From: Sanghuangporus weigelae
Lineage: Eukaryota > Basidiomycota > Agaricomycetes > Hymenochaetales > Hymenochaetaceae
Reading direction: 5' to 3'
NCBI GenBank assembly: GCA_033182465.1
Contig: CP137320.1
Coordinates: 930,001 to 994,000, forward strand
DNA length: 64,000 bases
The position numbers and the translations under genes are program-made. Every line of letters starts with the position of its first letter. Position 1 is the first letter of the stretch. Positions 1-11,953 of this stretch are shown one piece after another. The notes below the pieces were generated by a model that saw only the letters and a program-made list of their open reading frames with translations, was not told the DNA's origin and did no database searches.

Positions 1-2238
1 GCTTCGTCAGCTCAACGTCAGGTCGAGCAACGTGAGGTAAGTGAAAGTATCATATCTGTATTACAGGTACATATTTTCAATTAGATACTAGCCTGAGATA
101 GGTGTATTCTCCATCCAATCCGCTGTCCGCCCGCACAGACCGTCCACTGCGTTCCAGCCCATCGACGACGATGATCCACGGGAAGCCGTGTCTGGTCCAG
201 GCCAACAGTCCATCACACAACGCCAATCGTCTTCTCCCGCTCGTCAACAAGCCTATCCCCTACTCATTATTATATCTTACCGTCATCTTCAGCTTTCGCG
301 ACTTGCCCTGCCTCCTCGCTTCCCACGCCTCTAGATTACACCTCGAGGTCCTCCTATCTGCGCAGAACCATAGCTGTGCTTGCCTAGTACTTCCGGAATC
401 GCCCATCTCATCCCACCATCTCCGCCATCTGTCAGTCTCCTTCTATCTTTGCTCCTCTCTCACCTTCTCTCCCTGATGAGCCAAGTGGGTGGCTCGGAAT
501 TTCTCAAGTATAACCGCTATCCGACATGTGAGCATCCCTTCGGGGCTCGTCGTTCGCTCAATCTGGCTCGAAATGCGATCGCTCTTTCCAAGACGAACGT
601 CATCAAATTCTCACTCCAGCTGAACTTTCAGGAGTTATATTTTCAGCGTCCAATCGATCTTGCGCAACTAGTTCGAATCCAGTAACTTTTGGCGACTGGG
701 AAGAGTATATGCCGGTGAATTAAGGTACGTTGTTACCCAACAGGCACGACGCAATCGTCACCGACAGCTCGCGCAACCAAATCACGTCCGCTTGCAAATA
801 CCAATGCTCGCATCAGACCGTGTTGCCGCCGGAGTGGCAATGGCTTCAAGGATCAAGCTTTAATCCCTCCCGGCGCGATCGTCTGCCTCGTAGGTATCTA
901 ATCGCTGTAGCGCACGCGCATCGCTCGCAAATGCGAACCTGTTTATGATGCCAGCTCACCACCGACTGGGACTATCTGCGTCTAGATGTCGAGCAACTTG
1001 ATCGCAAAGCCATCCGCTCATCTTAGCGTTAGCGCGTGCATTCCGCCGGAGTCCCCAAGCTTATTCGCTTGACCCTGAGGATCCGTCATGCTCAATGCCG
1101 TGTATCTTATTTTATTTGTAGACCGACGGCGTCGGGCGCGCCAAACCTGAAACAATATCATTCAGCTCTTCCTTCTAGCACACGATCAATATAACAAGCG
1201 CCAGTTCATCGTACAGAACAATCCCGTCTACCGACACCTCGAAAAGCTACAGGTACTCATATACTTCCGTCCTCACACACGCAATATAATATTCGGCGTC
1301 TTCGAGCCTGATCGTCATACATCGGAGTTTATTTAGACGTTTTAGCTCGCCCTCCGTTGCGCGTGTGGTTGCTGTGGTAAAGGGAGAGGTCGAGACAGTG
1401 TCGAGGTGCGGTCTGGACAGCCTAGATCACCAACGTCGACTGGGCGGTCCAGACTCCAGACATTTCGATTTGATGGTGACATATTGCGTCACGTGTGCCA
1501 TTCCACTCTTCGGGGGGTATTCCAATCCTTTGCGTACTCTAAAAAAGATTCTGTATCCCGAAGTCATGGTGAACATAAGCTGGCTTTCTGTCTGTACGGC
1601 CGCTAGGTGTTCATTGAATATTCAGTAAAGTAGCTTTCATTTGATTTGATAATCACGATGAGGTCAGAACTTCCCTTTCGCGTGACCGACTAAATCAGAT
1701 CGTCACTTTTACTATTCGGATTCATCTAAACTTTTTTACCATCTCTATCCACACATCAAAGTCATGAGGTCTACTTTCTGAAGCAAGAGACTCCTGCACA
1801 ATCATCTTCTGAGGACACCGAGGTCGGATCCTACAGCTGATTATTTTCGTGCAAGGGCCATCGGAACGGAAGCCCGGATAATCAACAGGACAAATTGAGT
1901 CAACTTGGGGTTAGCGGCGTCCTGGCTTCCTCGCGATTGCCTCGTTTTTGCAGTTCACAAAGTCGGCTGATACCTATTACTCTTCTCTTGCATTCTTGCA
2001 TCCGTCCTATCGCTTTGGCAAAAAAACATCAGACGAAAACGAACGCGTGTTCTTGCCGCTTAGCGTCATCAGCTTCGAAATCTGAACTTGAATTGACCGA
2101 TCTCTACTCGTGTACCGTTAGACCGCAAATATCAGAAGCGAAGAAATTTCAGAACATCTTGGAAACAGTCACAAGAATCACATCCGCATATACGCATATC
2201 TATCCTTTCCAAAACCTTACAAGCAGTCGCACATACTC
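1..2238. other. No confident gene; possible exon remnants and Het-C leader
   Basis: No continuous gene model could be built here. The first 36 bases read openly and are followed by a good donor (GTAAGT at 37), so the window may begin inside an exon. A second exon-like stretch lies near 1174-1252 and ends at a donor-like GTACTC; it encodes a polar stretch containing DQYNKRQFIVQNN. Open stretches between 100 and 1630 are Ser/Pro-rich and switch frame often, so they may be parts of one gene with many introns or decayed sequence. From about 1900 to 2238 the sequence is C/T-rich and is probably the promoter and leader of the Het-C gene. Confidence 0.3.
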
Positions 2239-5200
2239 ATGTCTCGTCTATCCATCTTCTTCCTTTCGGTCCTTATCCTCCTCGCGATCTTGCCAACTGG
2301 CGCGTACGCATTCGGCGCGGGCTCCATTCCGAATTTCTCGTATCTCAATGACCGCGCATTCAGACACGGTGGTACGTACGCGCCTTACCCTCCTTTCCGT
2401 CCTTCCCTCCACCACCTCTTCTTCGCATCTTCCATTCCGCTCTTCCCAAATTTCAGAATCCAAACATCTTCCCCTTTCTTCTCTCCTCTTCTACTCTTGA
2501 ATTGATCCTACGGATAACGATATCCGATTCATTACAACAGTTTCACCACGCAGTACCAATCATTAATCACTATACTATTGTTCTATATACAGATATTGCA
2601 GAAGTCCTGACGACGATCGCCAAGTCCCCGCACCGCCATGCCGGCGGGAGCGGCGGAATCGCCGATTTCTTCTCGACGCTCTTCACCAAGGGCATTCTCG
2701 CCGTTTTGAAAGGCAGCGCCGCGCTAACTTTCTCCAAATCTGATGTCCGGCGCATATATTTTGTAAGGTTCTTCCTGATTTTCTCTGATCTTCAGGGACA
2801 TATAACTTGTTGATACTTCTATGTACTTATGTTTGTACTCTTTGTTTATAGGGAAACTGGCTTCGCGACTACTCGCAAGCGATGGACGTTGCGGGATTGA
2901 GCAAGATGTCGCATGATACGCTCATTCTCATCATTCAGGTTCTCGGATTCATGGCAAGTCTCCTTCCTTAGATTCTCCTTTCCATCAAGGCTGTGTTGTA
3001 ATGAAATCTGAATAAACCCAAGAGCTTTGGCTTCACCACGCGCGAGTTCCATATAACCCCTGAAAAGCTCGGAGTTTACCTAACGGTAGTGAGTAATATT
3101 ACGATCCTTTCACTACTCTTTTTGCTCATGGCATTTTCTTTACCGTGATATGGTTCATTTTGATAGGAACATATAGATAATCCAAAGTAAAGTTACACAG
3201 GAATTTTGCGTCTGATAGCGCATAAAGCTAAAATTATTGGGCTACAGAGGGTACGCTGACGATGCACAAAAGTATGATCCTCGACTCCGTCCGCCAGTCG
3301 ACCCGCAAGAGCTCGAGATTGATCTTGCAAACGGCATGAAGGTTTGTCTCTTCCTTCTCGTCGTTGAATTCCTGTCTTGGCATTGACAGGCACACGTTCA
3401 TCTACTCTGAAACAGAAATATATGGCAACGGAAGGTCACACCTGGGATACTTCGACCGCACACATCCGGCGGACACTCCGAACGTGCATCACACTCGGGC
3501 GCGGCATGCACCGGAAATCCAAGCGGGAAATCAAACCCGAGTCGGACAAGAAAGAAGACCCGGAAGACAATGAAGAAAGGTGGGAAGCGTTCCGTCTCCT
3601 CGGCTCAGCGCTCCACACACTCGAGGATCTCTTTGCGCATAGTGAGCTTACTCGAATACGGCTTGTCCATGCCAACTGATCTTCTCCCGAGGCAATTGGT
3701 GCGAGATTGCGTTGCGCAAACTTGGGTGTTCCGAGGTCTTTTGCCATGTCGGGGATGAAGGTAAAGAATCGTGTCACGGACTTTATACAAAGATACTAAG
3801 CTGGGCGCTCCTGACGATGATAAATAGTTGTAATTCGTACGCCAGTGGGGATGGCTCCGCCCCTCATCACAGGGACGTTTGGAAGCGCAGACTTCATCCA
3901 TTCCGTGCTTGGAGAAGCATCTGAGTGCGTATCTCCAGCCGCATTAGGATTCGATTTGACTTCAGTTTGTCCGTATAGCCATCTTAGCCAGGCCAGTATC
4001 GTTGACCTCACCGTTCACATGGAAGAGGTAAGGAATTTCGCGAGCACGACTACGCTGTTGATCACTTCCATGCTTTTATAGGCAGAAAGTGGAATGTCAT
4101 TTTCAAGCCTTCGCGAGCTTCTTGCTCGGCTTCCGGAAGCTTTAGGACAGAAGGCTGCGGCATCTCAAGATCTCGAGAAGCGATCGAAAACTCATCGTCC
4201 GATGGTAGAAGAGAAAACTGATGACGAGAGTAAGATAGACCTGACAGAATACATACCGTCCGAAGAGACGCAGGAATTTATATGGGATGTTCTGTCATGG
4301 CGAGATGACTTAGTCCGTACGATATCATCCGCGATCGAGAGTATACCGGGTCTTTCGGAACTTTTGGACGAGCTCATGGATGCTATAAACGAATGTAAGT
4401 TGTCGGTACAGTTTAATTAGTGAAAGATAGAGACTTACATTTTCGGTGGCGTACAGGTGTCTATACGCTTATTTCGCCCATAATAGTTGTAGGTAACTCG
4501 AGCGATCCGCGCGACAAGGTGACTCACGTGCATCTTGAGCCTCTAGCAAAGGAAGTAACTTTAGCGCTTAAAGAGCAAAGTCAAGCAGTTATCGACATGG
4601 AACAGCAATACGAAGTAAATGCGCTTCCATCTGACGTTTGGCCGTATGTCCTTATTGATTGCTCATAGGTCTTTGATAACCCGAAGGCGTCAGATCCGAC
4701 GCACAGTATTCTCGCGAAGGATCACGTTGACCTGATCCTGAACGAGCCAGCCGGAAGGGTCGCAAAGATTGTGGTCGAGCATACAGTTGGCCTTGTCGTA
4801 TCCGTCAGTGCCCAGTCTCCGCTCTACAATGTAAGCTGATTGAAGATTAAGGCATGGTATGAGGATGAGCAAGACATTGACCATGTCATCAATGAAGTGA
4901 GTGGCCAGTTTTTCGTCGCGCGCCTCTTGTTGAAAATTCGTACCAAAGGTCCTCGCCGCATTCTTCCACCCATACTTCATGTCAGAAAAGTCAAAGATCC
5001 AAAATCAGATGATCAATGCGATGCAAGCCTGGCTTGACGAGTTCCAGGGCGAGGACAGAGATTCTCTTCTCTCGTCTTTGACAAAGGTGAGCAATGACAA
5101 ATTCGCAACGGCCAGTCTGACGAGTGCCCATCAGCAAAGCGTACGAGATGGAAGGAACAGAAGAATCCCAAGCCGGCCGGTTAGCGTAAACGATTCCATG

Positions 5201-5687
5201 AGTTCCCTTACCGCGAGCTCGTATGGCTACGATTATGACTCTGGCTACGATGATCGACGAAGCGTCAGCGAAGGCGAGGAGTCAATTGAGAATGAGGCAC
5301 CTATAGAACACGAGCGGGAGGCGGCCGAGGAGCATATCATCGGACTCCGACGTGACTATGCGGCGATACTCAGAAGTAAGCACGGAGAAAACCGAGCTAC
5401 TGTATTGCAGGCTTGGGCTGACGGATGCGATAGATCCTAATACTTCGGAATCAGCAAAGAGGCACGCTTTTGAAATGCTAAGAACGCTGCGTAACGCAGA
5501 GGGACCGAGAGAGGCTGGATCATCTCGTACAGGCATTGACGAAATCGGAGCATCCGGAAGCAATGCTCGCGTCCGCTTCAGAGAACCAAGAGTGAGATCA
5601 AGTAGTAGGTTGGTACGTCGTAAACCCGCATACGCGAGCGATGACGACCTGTCTTCACTGTCGAGCGGGTTCGAGTTCAAATTCTAG
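2239..5687 (+). CDS. het-C: Het-C family heterokaryon-incompatibility-like protein
   Basis: The product belongs to the Het-C family (Pfam Het-C), named after the Neurospora crassa het-c locus that controls vegetative incompatibility. The first 24 residues form a signal peptide (a hydrophobic run ending TGAYA), followed directly by the family hallmark FGAGSIPNFSYLNDRAFRHG. Further hallmarks follow in order over about ten exons: VRRIYFGNWLRDYSQAMDVA (about 2740-2900), LGVY and EHIDNPK (3080-3190), YDPRLRPPVDPQELEID (3270-3330), HTLEDLFAHS (3615-3645) and RTPVGMAPPLITGTFGSADF (3838-3895). Introns are about 50-80 nt. The tail from about 5100 is rich in Ser, Arg and acidic residues and is not conserved in what I recall of the family; the N. 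crassa protein has a glycine-rich tail instead. Identification as Het-C is firm; a role in allorecognition in this fungus is inference, because the family also occurs where no incompatibility is known. Confidence 0.93.
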
Positions 5688-6045
5688 CCCTTGATGCCGG
5701 TATCATCGGGGCCAGATGAACTTGATATCGTGTTCAGCTAGTTGCGTAGTGTCTTACAGAGCGCGGTGGACTTAACGATGTTTCCTCGCTTAACCAAATA
5801 CATAAAGTTTAGTCGCGATATGATAAGAACTTTACTAGATGACTCACGTTGACAGATATGGGCGCCACTCCTACGAAAGAAGAGGCAACGAAAAAGTACA
5901 TAAAAAAACGCCCCCACGAAGGGGGCGGTGGAAAAGATTATGCGGATCTCAGCAAAGTATATGACATGGCCGAACCACATTACTCGCTGTCGGACGCGCC
6001 CGACGAAGCGCGATCCGAGTCGCCGTGGTTGTTCCTCGAGAGGAA

Positions 6046-6089
6046 GAGCCACTATACCACAAAGTGGGAGTGGCTCCTCACTTTGTGGT
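6046..6089. repeat. Two overlapping inverted repeats (alternative hairpins)
   Basis: Two perfect inverted repeats overlap. Stem A pairs ACCACAAAGTG (6056-6066) with CACTTTGTGGT (6079-6089) around a 12-base loop that itself contains GGAG/CTCC. Stem B pairs GAGCCACT (6046-6053) with AGTGGCTC (6069-6076). The two stems cannot form together because stem B uses the loop of stem A. The sequence lies in a gene-poor stretch and has no assigned role. Confidence 0.7.
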
Positions 6090-6891
6090 CGTCGTGTGAG
6101 AGGCCCGTCTCATCACTGGCACATCGACGCCTCCGAGACCACCTGAACGAATTGGCTGTTGTCAGTCTGATCATCTCATCATCGACGTAGTCCAGTGACA
6201 CCCGTCTCCGAGATAACCCTTCGCTAAGAAGTGTATTGGGAAGCACGTACGATATGGCATGAAGACCTTCATACCGTCCTTGTTCAGTTTCGAGTTCTTC
6301 TTTCCTTGCGTTGTCTTCAACAGGAAGCCACCTTGATCTTGACGTTTTGCAAAAGTCGTCTCATACGAGACCAGTGATCACACAACTACAACTGTGAGCC
6401 GTAATCGCGGCATCAGATTGAGCTCAGTGGAAAGAAAAGTAGTACGGCGCACCTATTTAAGTTCCGGGCGGCGCCATCTGCCCATCCTCCCTCCCCGATG
6501 GCGCCGCCTTTCTCGTGGCTCCAAACGCCTCTTGAGTATGAGGTTCTTGTGTTAGACTCATACGCGTTTGTGCCGTACTCGAGAATACGAATCGTATTCT
6601 CAAGTACTGACTTGTGATTGATGTCCTTCATGTTTGGGTACTGTGCTTCTTGACGGCTTTGGATTGACCATGGAGGTCAACGACTGCCTAATGGTAAGAG
6701 TGTCGTCAAGTCAGAACGATGATGAGGGGATGGACGCATGATGAAACCCACCTGCACTTGAGATACTATGCGCGCTTTAAGGATCCAACAGGGGTAGATG
6801 AGGCGGTCATTTCACCTCATCTTGAGGAGCATGATGAGTAGACTTCTACTCCTCATGCGACTCGCGAAACACAGAAGTAAGGGGCGAGGAA

Positions 6892-6920
6892 GGGAAAGGG
6901 AAGAGGGAAGGAGGGAGGGG
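6892..6920 (+). other. Potential G-quadruplex in a purine tract
   Basis: Five runs of at least three G lie within 29 bases, at 6892-6894, 6898-6900, 6905-6907, 6913-6915 and 6917-6920, with purine-only loops of 3, 4, 5 and 1 bases. The motif sits in a longer purine-rich tract on the plus strand, from about 6880 to 6975, which also contains GGGGGAGAGGGGGTGGG. The pattern meets the usual G3+N1-7 rule; whether it folds or has a role is unknown. Confidence 0.7.
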
Positions 6921-8729
6921 AGATGATGGGGGAAGAAAGGAAAGATGATGGAGACGCAGGGGGAGAGGGGGTGGGCCTTATATACGCGTCAGCTTCAGTC
7001 CTACAACCACAGATCTTCGTGGCCCGGTCGTAAGGACAATACACGCTATGTCCTTTGTGTGACCGTGGCCCATAACGCGTTTCTATATCGGGACATCTAT
7101 TGTCTTGAAGTCATGTGACCGCATCTTTCTTCTTCGAGACACCTCCTATTCTCGCCCTTTATTTATTTCTTTTTTTGATGCCTTCGAAAAGCATCCAGCC
7201 GTCATATTTTTGAGACTCGCAGGAGGCTTATGCATCAGTGGCCTTGGCTATGTCCAACAGCTATGTTCTCCTTCTGCGTGGTGGGTGGCCATGATCTGTC
7301 ATGATCACATTATCCACATCGGCCACGGCTTGGCATCGGCGGAGACGGGGTTTAGCGCCAAATATTTGTGCTCGGGACCTCCAAACCATGGCAGACATGA
7401 CTCGGTACAATAATGTAGTCCAAGCTGAATGTTGATGGAGGTAGGGATTTGTGCATGGGCCTCCTTTGTCTCCGTCAAAACATAGATGTTATTAGTCGAG
7501 AGAACGAACACGAAAGCATTCACATACCTTGCTCAGTCAAAGTCTGTCCGATGATCCACCTGTCAATTGCAATCATGTAACATCCGAAGACCTCATCGAT
7601 CTTGGGTTTTGATACTTGTCCGAAATCCATGTTCAGAATGCCTTCCATCCACATGTTGCGAAGACCGAAGTTCTCTGCCGATACTTGCACGCGTGTGCTT
7701 GGGCCTGTTTTCGGGTAGGTAGAAATACAAGTTTCACCCAAGGATTTACAAGTCAGTCAATAGCTTTTGAATTCTGTGCAACCTCAAATTGATACAAGCC
7801 CGTAGTAATCGTGTCTGAATCGAATGTGCTCTGCTTTTCAGAAGAGACGCATGTGCTTGTGTAGTGATCGGCGGGGAATAGCGAGCAACAGCAGATCTAG
7901 AAGGCTTGCGAGTAATTCAAGGTTTAACCAAGATTCCTACCAGCTGCATCTTCAGTTCATCTGGGCGTATTAAATTTGTAGTGTTTTAGATATCCTAATA
8001 TGTATTTCAGGTCAAGATCTCTTTCGCTGCCAGAATGGAATGTTTTCACGAGCACGCACCTCAAATTCCAGTTGCACCGGAACTTACTTCAGATTCAGAA
8101 GGGGAAAAGTAAATGAGTGGAATACAATTCCTGGGCTTATACCGAGCTGAATCCTCGAGGTATGATGCACCTCTTCGCCATGCAACACCGACGCTCCGCG
8201 TCTCCCTGTACCCTGAAATGAAACAAAACGACAGTGCGAAAATTAATGGAGCTGTCCCTGCGTATCTTACTGGCGCTATACCAATTGATCTTTGCTCTCT
8301 TCTTGAGGCACTTATCGACGAATGACAGGCCGAGATTGTTTTCGTGAGCGAGCGCTTTCCAACCAAGTTGCGAGTAACTCATACGACTGCTTCTTCAAAT
8401 GTTCGCGCCATTTGAGCGTCGAAGATCTCATTTCTTGAGACGAGTGAGAAGAGAAAAGAGAAATTACCAAAAGAAGACTCTTCGGGGGTTGCCGGGGACC
8501 CCTGATACGCACAGGCGTTGGTTTTACACTAGTACTGACGGCTGTGACCAACGACATATTCCTGTCGATTCGCACAGATCTAAACGAACGCATACAGTCG
8601 CCCACAGGCGCGTCGCTCCTCTTCTCCGAGCACTTGTCACTGACACTCATCACACAATGTATATCCAGTTTCTCTTTCCACAGAGCTGCTCCCCGCGGCG
8701 CACATCTTTCTGACAACAAGACAACAACA

Positions 8730-9964
8730 ATGTCGCTGCACCAAGGAAATCCTTACCTCCAATACCCGCCGGTCATGCACCACTACGTCCCTCCTCAATC
8801 TCCTACACGCCCACCTGTGCCTCCACCACAGCTCCAGCCTCAGCAACAGCAACAGCAACAGCCTCAGCAACAGCAGCACACTCCCACAATGCCGGCAACA
8901 ACAGTCGCTCCGAGTGACACGTATACACGGGAGGCACAACCACACACCACAGGCGGCTCAAGTCAGAGCCAGATGCCAGCACAAGCCCAGAATCAGAATC
9001 ACTCGACGCCTCTTGTTGCGCAAGGAGACTGGACGAAGAACTTGGTGCATCTGGCCAAAACGGCAGAGCTGAAGTACGTCCGACTTAGCCCACTCCACCT
9101 TGCCACTGACTCGTCACTCGTCACTTCCACAGGAAGCATTCATTAACTCTGCAGCTGCATACCGCTCACATACTCTCCGCACATACTCAGCTCGAAGCTA
9201 AGAACAAAGCTTTACAGGATATCAAGGAGGAGAAGAACCGGTACGCATTTTATGTTGCCTTCCACACAGTTTTATGTTACAAGGTGGCCTATAGGTTGGA
9301 AAGCGAACGGTCTAGACTTCTCAACTGTTTACGACAGGCAAGCAAGAAGCTTATATGTTCACGCTTTATTCTAAAGTTTCCTTCCTAGGTGAACGAAGAT
9401 CGCGACAAGGTTGCTTGGCATTTACTATCTACACTACTTATGACTGATGTTCTTTTCTCCAGGCAGACTTAATGGAGTCGACGATAAATAAGGAGTATGC
9501 AACTTTTATTCCGTGCCTATTTCTTCTGTCTGATGTGTTTCTCACAGATGTTCCGATTTGCGTGCAAAAATTCAGATTATCACCGACGGCGAGTATACCT
9601 TCGCCAAGCGAGAAGTCGATGCATTGCGGGCAGAATTAGGGCAGCCACCTTTGCCAAGTTTACAACAAACCCTCGAAGAAAAGGGTCGAGCGTCCGTATC
9701 TCACAAGTTTCTTCACGTGCGATGCGCTTACACACGATTTCTCAAAACAGGTACCTCAACGAACGCCGACTTAACGGCGCACCTGCCAGCACAGAAAGCG
9801 GGACACCTGCATCATCAGCTCCCAAGCGCGGAGCGACGGAGCTTGCCGCTACGGACGCGCCTATGAAGAGACCGCGCGGACGTCCAAAGGGCAGCAAGAA
9901 TAAGAAGAACCCGGCGGCCGCGGCTATAGGCTCAAGTGCCGGTGGAGAAGTTGCGACAGAATGA
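8730..9964 (+). CDS. PolyQ, coiled-coil and AT-hook nuclear protein
   Basis: This gene has about six exons. The ATG at 8730 follows a CAACAACAA-rich leader. Residues 1-110 are Pro/Gln-rich, with a short polyglutamine run coded by mixed CAG and CAA around 8840-8880. A charged coiled-coil region follows (exons at about 9131-9240 and 9297-9340: HTQLEAKNKALQDIKEEKNR, then SERSRLLNCLRQVNEDRDK), continuing through the exon near 9545 with AKREVDALRAELGQPPLP. The C-terminus holds one AT-hook core, KRPRGRPKGSKNKK, coded at about 9865-9912, which binds the minor groove of AT-rich DNA in other proteins. I do not recognise a named orthologue. A nuclear, chromatin-associated role is inferred from the AT-hook. 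The coding exons are well supported by open frames and GT-AG borders; the exact donor near 9700-9740 is uncertain. Confidence 0.75.
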
Positions 9965-10422
9965 TGCACTTCGGTCACACCTTAGGGGACTTTGCTTCTA
10001 CGATCAAACGCACTCGTCATACAAGGAACCCGAGTTATCTTGCTTGCTTTTCTTTTGTCTTCTGGCTCGTCATGTTTGCTTTGTTGGTTCGCGTCAGCAC
10101 CACTCATCCATGCCTTGACCTTTTTTTATTTCCATTTCGCTCGTTTCTTGTACTACTGATCGTGTCGTAGATATGTAGGTGCCCTCATCTTTGACTAAAG
10201 ATCAGTGTCCCTTGTATTTACATTACTGTCTGCCTGTAATGTATACCCCGTCACTTGTATTCCGCAGAGTAGCTTGAAGGAGTTCCCTCTGGTCCCATGT
10301 TTCATACTGAATGACGTTCACTAGGCACTGGAGTTCCTTACTCTGGAAATTTGTCTTTCATAAGGAAGAGGAGCGTATAAGCTTCACAGTGAGATATTTG
10401 TAACGTCCCTGTTCTGTATCAG

Positions 10423-11022
10423 GAACAGGCGCTGGCGCCGAAGCTCAACATCATTCACCCCGAGAATGAGTTGATTCGGGTTATTGTAAACTTTATCGGC
10501 GTGGCTTCCTTCCAAGTCTCACATGTAGCCCGTAGCAGACATGCTCTTGTCACAGACATTCAGGTTGGGAATTACTATGTAAGTCAGTTATACTGACAGG
10601 TATGGTATTTCGGCGCTTAAATCTCAAAATAAGTGCAAATAAGCTGACGCGTCAACATCACATGATGCTTCAGAAAGGCGGCGCTCAGAACATAAAAATT
10701 GACTTGACTTGAAACTCATTTCTATTGTACATCTAGACTATAACGCCCTCCTATCGTGACAAAGGCGAAACCATGCGAATCGAATCGATCTTCGGATGGA
10801 CAGATAACAGTGCCTCATATGGTGTACCCAGCAAGTTTGGATTACATTCTTCGGATTGCGGTGCCAGTGGGCACCTAACTTAAGTTTACTATATTTAATG
10901 CAGAAACCGTGCGGCATCCTCGAGGCGGCATTTGCATATTTATACTAGTACACCCTGACAAGACGACTCAGGAACCCCCAAAGTTGTCCAATACATCAAG
11001 TCGAACGTCAAGTGAAGCATGA
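10423..11022 (+). CDS. Unidentified exons upstream of the BTB gene (partial model)
   Basis: Three open stretches can be joined by good borders. The first (about 10423-10578) includes KLNIIHPENELIRVIVNFIG and ends at TAT/GTAAGT. The second (about 10737-10819) starts after CTAG with TITPSYRDKGETMRIESIFG and ends at a GTGTAC donor. The third starts after TGCAG at about 10904, reads ETVRHPRGGICIFILVHPDK and ends in a TGA at 11020-11022. No start codon could be fixed. The stop overlaps the ATG of the following BTB gene (ATGA at 11019-11022). I do not recognise the protein. It could be a small separate gene, the leader of the BTB gene, or a remnant. Confidence 0.3.
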
Positions 11023-11811
11023 AGGCGAAGAGAGACGACACTTATTTCTTTGACCGTCTCATTACATTTCAGGTAATTACGTATAGCATTTCTAAGTTAT
11101 CAAGACAACCTGACAAGTTGAACAGGTGGAAGACACTATCTTTCACGTACCTCGCGGAGAGTTTGAGGACGAGTCAGAGGTTTTCGCAGACATGTTTGCA
11201 CTGCCATCAGACGCGGCCACGGAAGACGGACGAGACGAGGAGCATCCACTGCGACTAGAAGGCATCACAGCTAGCGAACTTCGAAGCTTCTTGAAGGCTC
11301 TATTCCCAAGGTAAATAGCATTTTTGTCTGCAAGCATTTTGTGATTTCTTATGAGCATTGGAGACGTGGCTTATCTTCCGCCAAAAATTGCACGGACGAA
11401 GAGCTGGACGCAGCATTACGTCTAGCAAGAATGTGGTGTTTCAAAGATTTCGAAAGAGTTCTCGTGCAGGATCTCGAGTCCTGTGGTCTTCCCTCGGCAC
11501 GTAAACTGGAGCTCGCTCGTACCCACGATATCCGCAAATGGTACAAACCAGAACTCCGTCTACTGGCGCAACGTTCCTTCAGCCTCACACCGGGAGAAGT
11601 GACGCAGCTTGGGCCTACTTTAACAAGCATACTTTCCGTCTTGTGGAATGAAAGATATACCACCTTTCTTCACTGTAGTTTGGATTCAAGATCGAAACTG
11701 AGCGGGTGGATCAGCGTTAGTGAGATTGAATCTCGACACCAGGAGAGTATCTGGCAGAGAGTTGAACGGAAATTGTCTGAATTTTCTAGACAGCATCATT
11801 GGGATGATTAG
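11019..11811 (+). CDS. BTB/POZ domain protein (short Agaricomycete type)
   Basis: The modelled exons are 11019-11072, 11126-11310 and 11364-11811, which sum to 229 codons (228 residues plus stop). The N-terminus YFFDRLITFQ leads into VEDTIFHVPRGEFEDESEVF, the first strands of a BTB fold of the kind repeated many times in mushroom genomes. LEGITASELRSFLKALFPR follows, then a helical region with LRLARMWCFKDFERVLVQDL and a C-terminal part typical of the family (RKLELARTHDIRKWYKPELR). It shares this architecture, including an intron directly before the VED/VEN block, with the two BTB genes at 55.9 and 58.2 kb. BTB domains mediate dimerisation and Cul3 adaptor contacts in general; the role of this fungal group is unknown. 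An in-frame TGA three codons upstream supports the ATG at 11019. The last acceptor (11363) was chosen to keep the frame and is less certain. Confidence 0.75.
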
Positions 11812-11953
11812 GATATGTTTTGCCTGTATCATGCCATTAACTCCTCTGCATAATCTCAGTGCCACGAGTTGACGTCTGATATACATTCTTGAATATTGCA
11901 CTTATTCTGGGGTGAAGAACAAATTGGAACAAGCTAAATACACGCTGGGCTCA

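Larger units (their letters stand above)
5688..8729. other. Gene-poor stretch of about 3 kb
   Basis: No gene model could be supported. Short open stretches occur on both strands (for example minus 7520-7742 and plus 8113-8325), but they lack a convincing start, splice pattern or recognisable motif. The stretch holds a nested hairpin near 6046-6089, a G-rich purine tract at 6880-6975 and a TATATA element at about 6979. The final 130 bases are C-rich and CAACAACAA-rich and form the leader of the next gene. Confidence 0.5.

Noticed and set aside
670-690. Possible tRNA B-box (AGTTCGAATCC)
   Set aside because: No A-box or cloverleaf can be formed with the upstream 70 bases and the T-arm has a mismatch.
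1895-2500. Open frame of 201 codons upstream of and over the Het-C start
   Set aside because: It is in a different frame from the Het-C signal peptide exon, and its second half is a shadow of that exon; the first half is low-complexity leader.
8312-8719. Minus-strand frame of 135 codons
   Set aside because: It is antisense to the leader of the AT-hook gene and has no motif or plausible start context.
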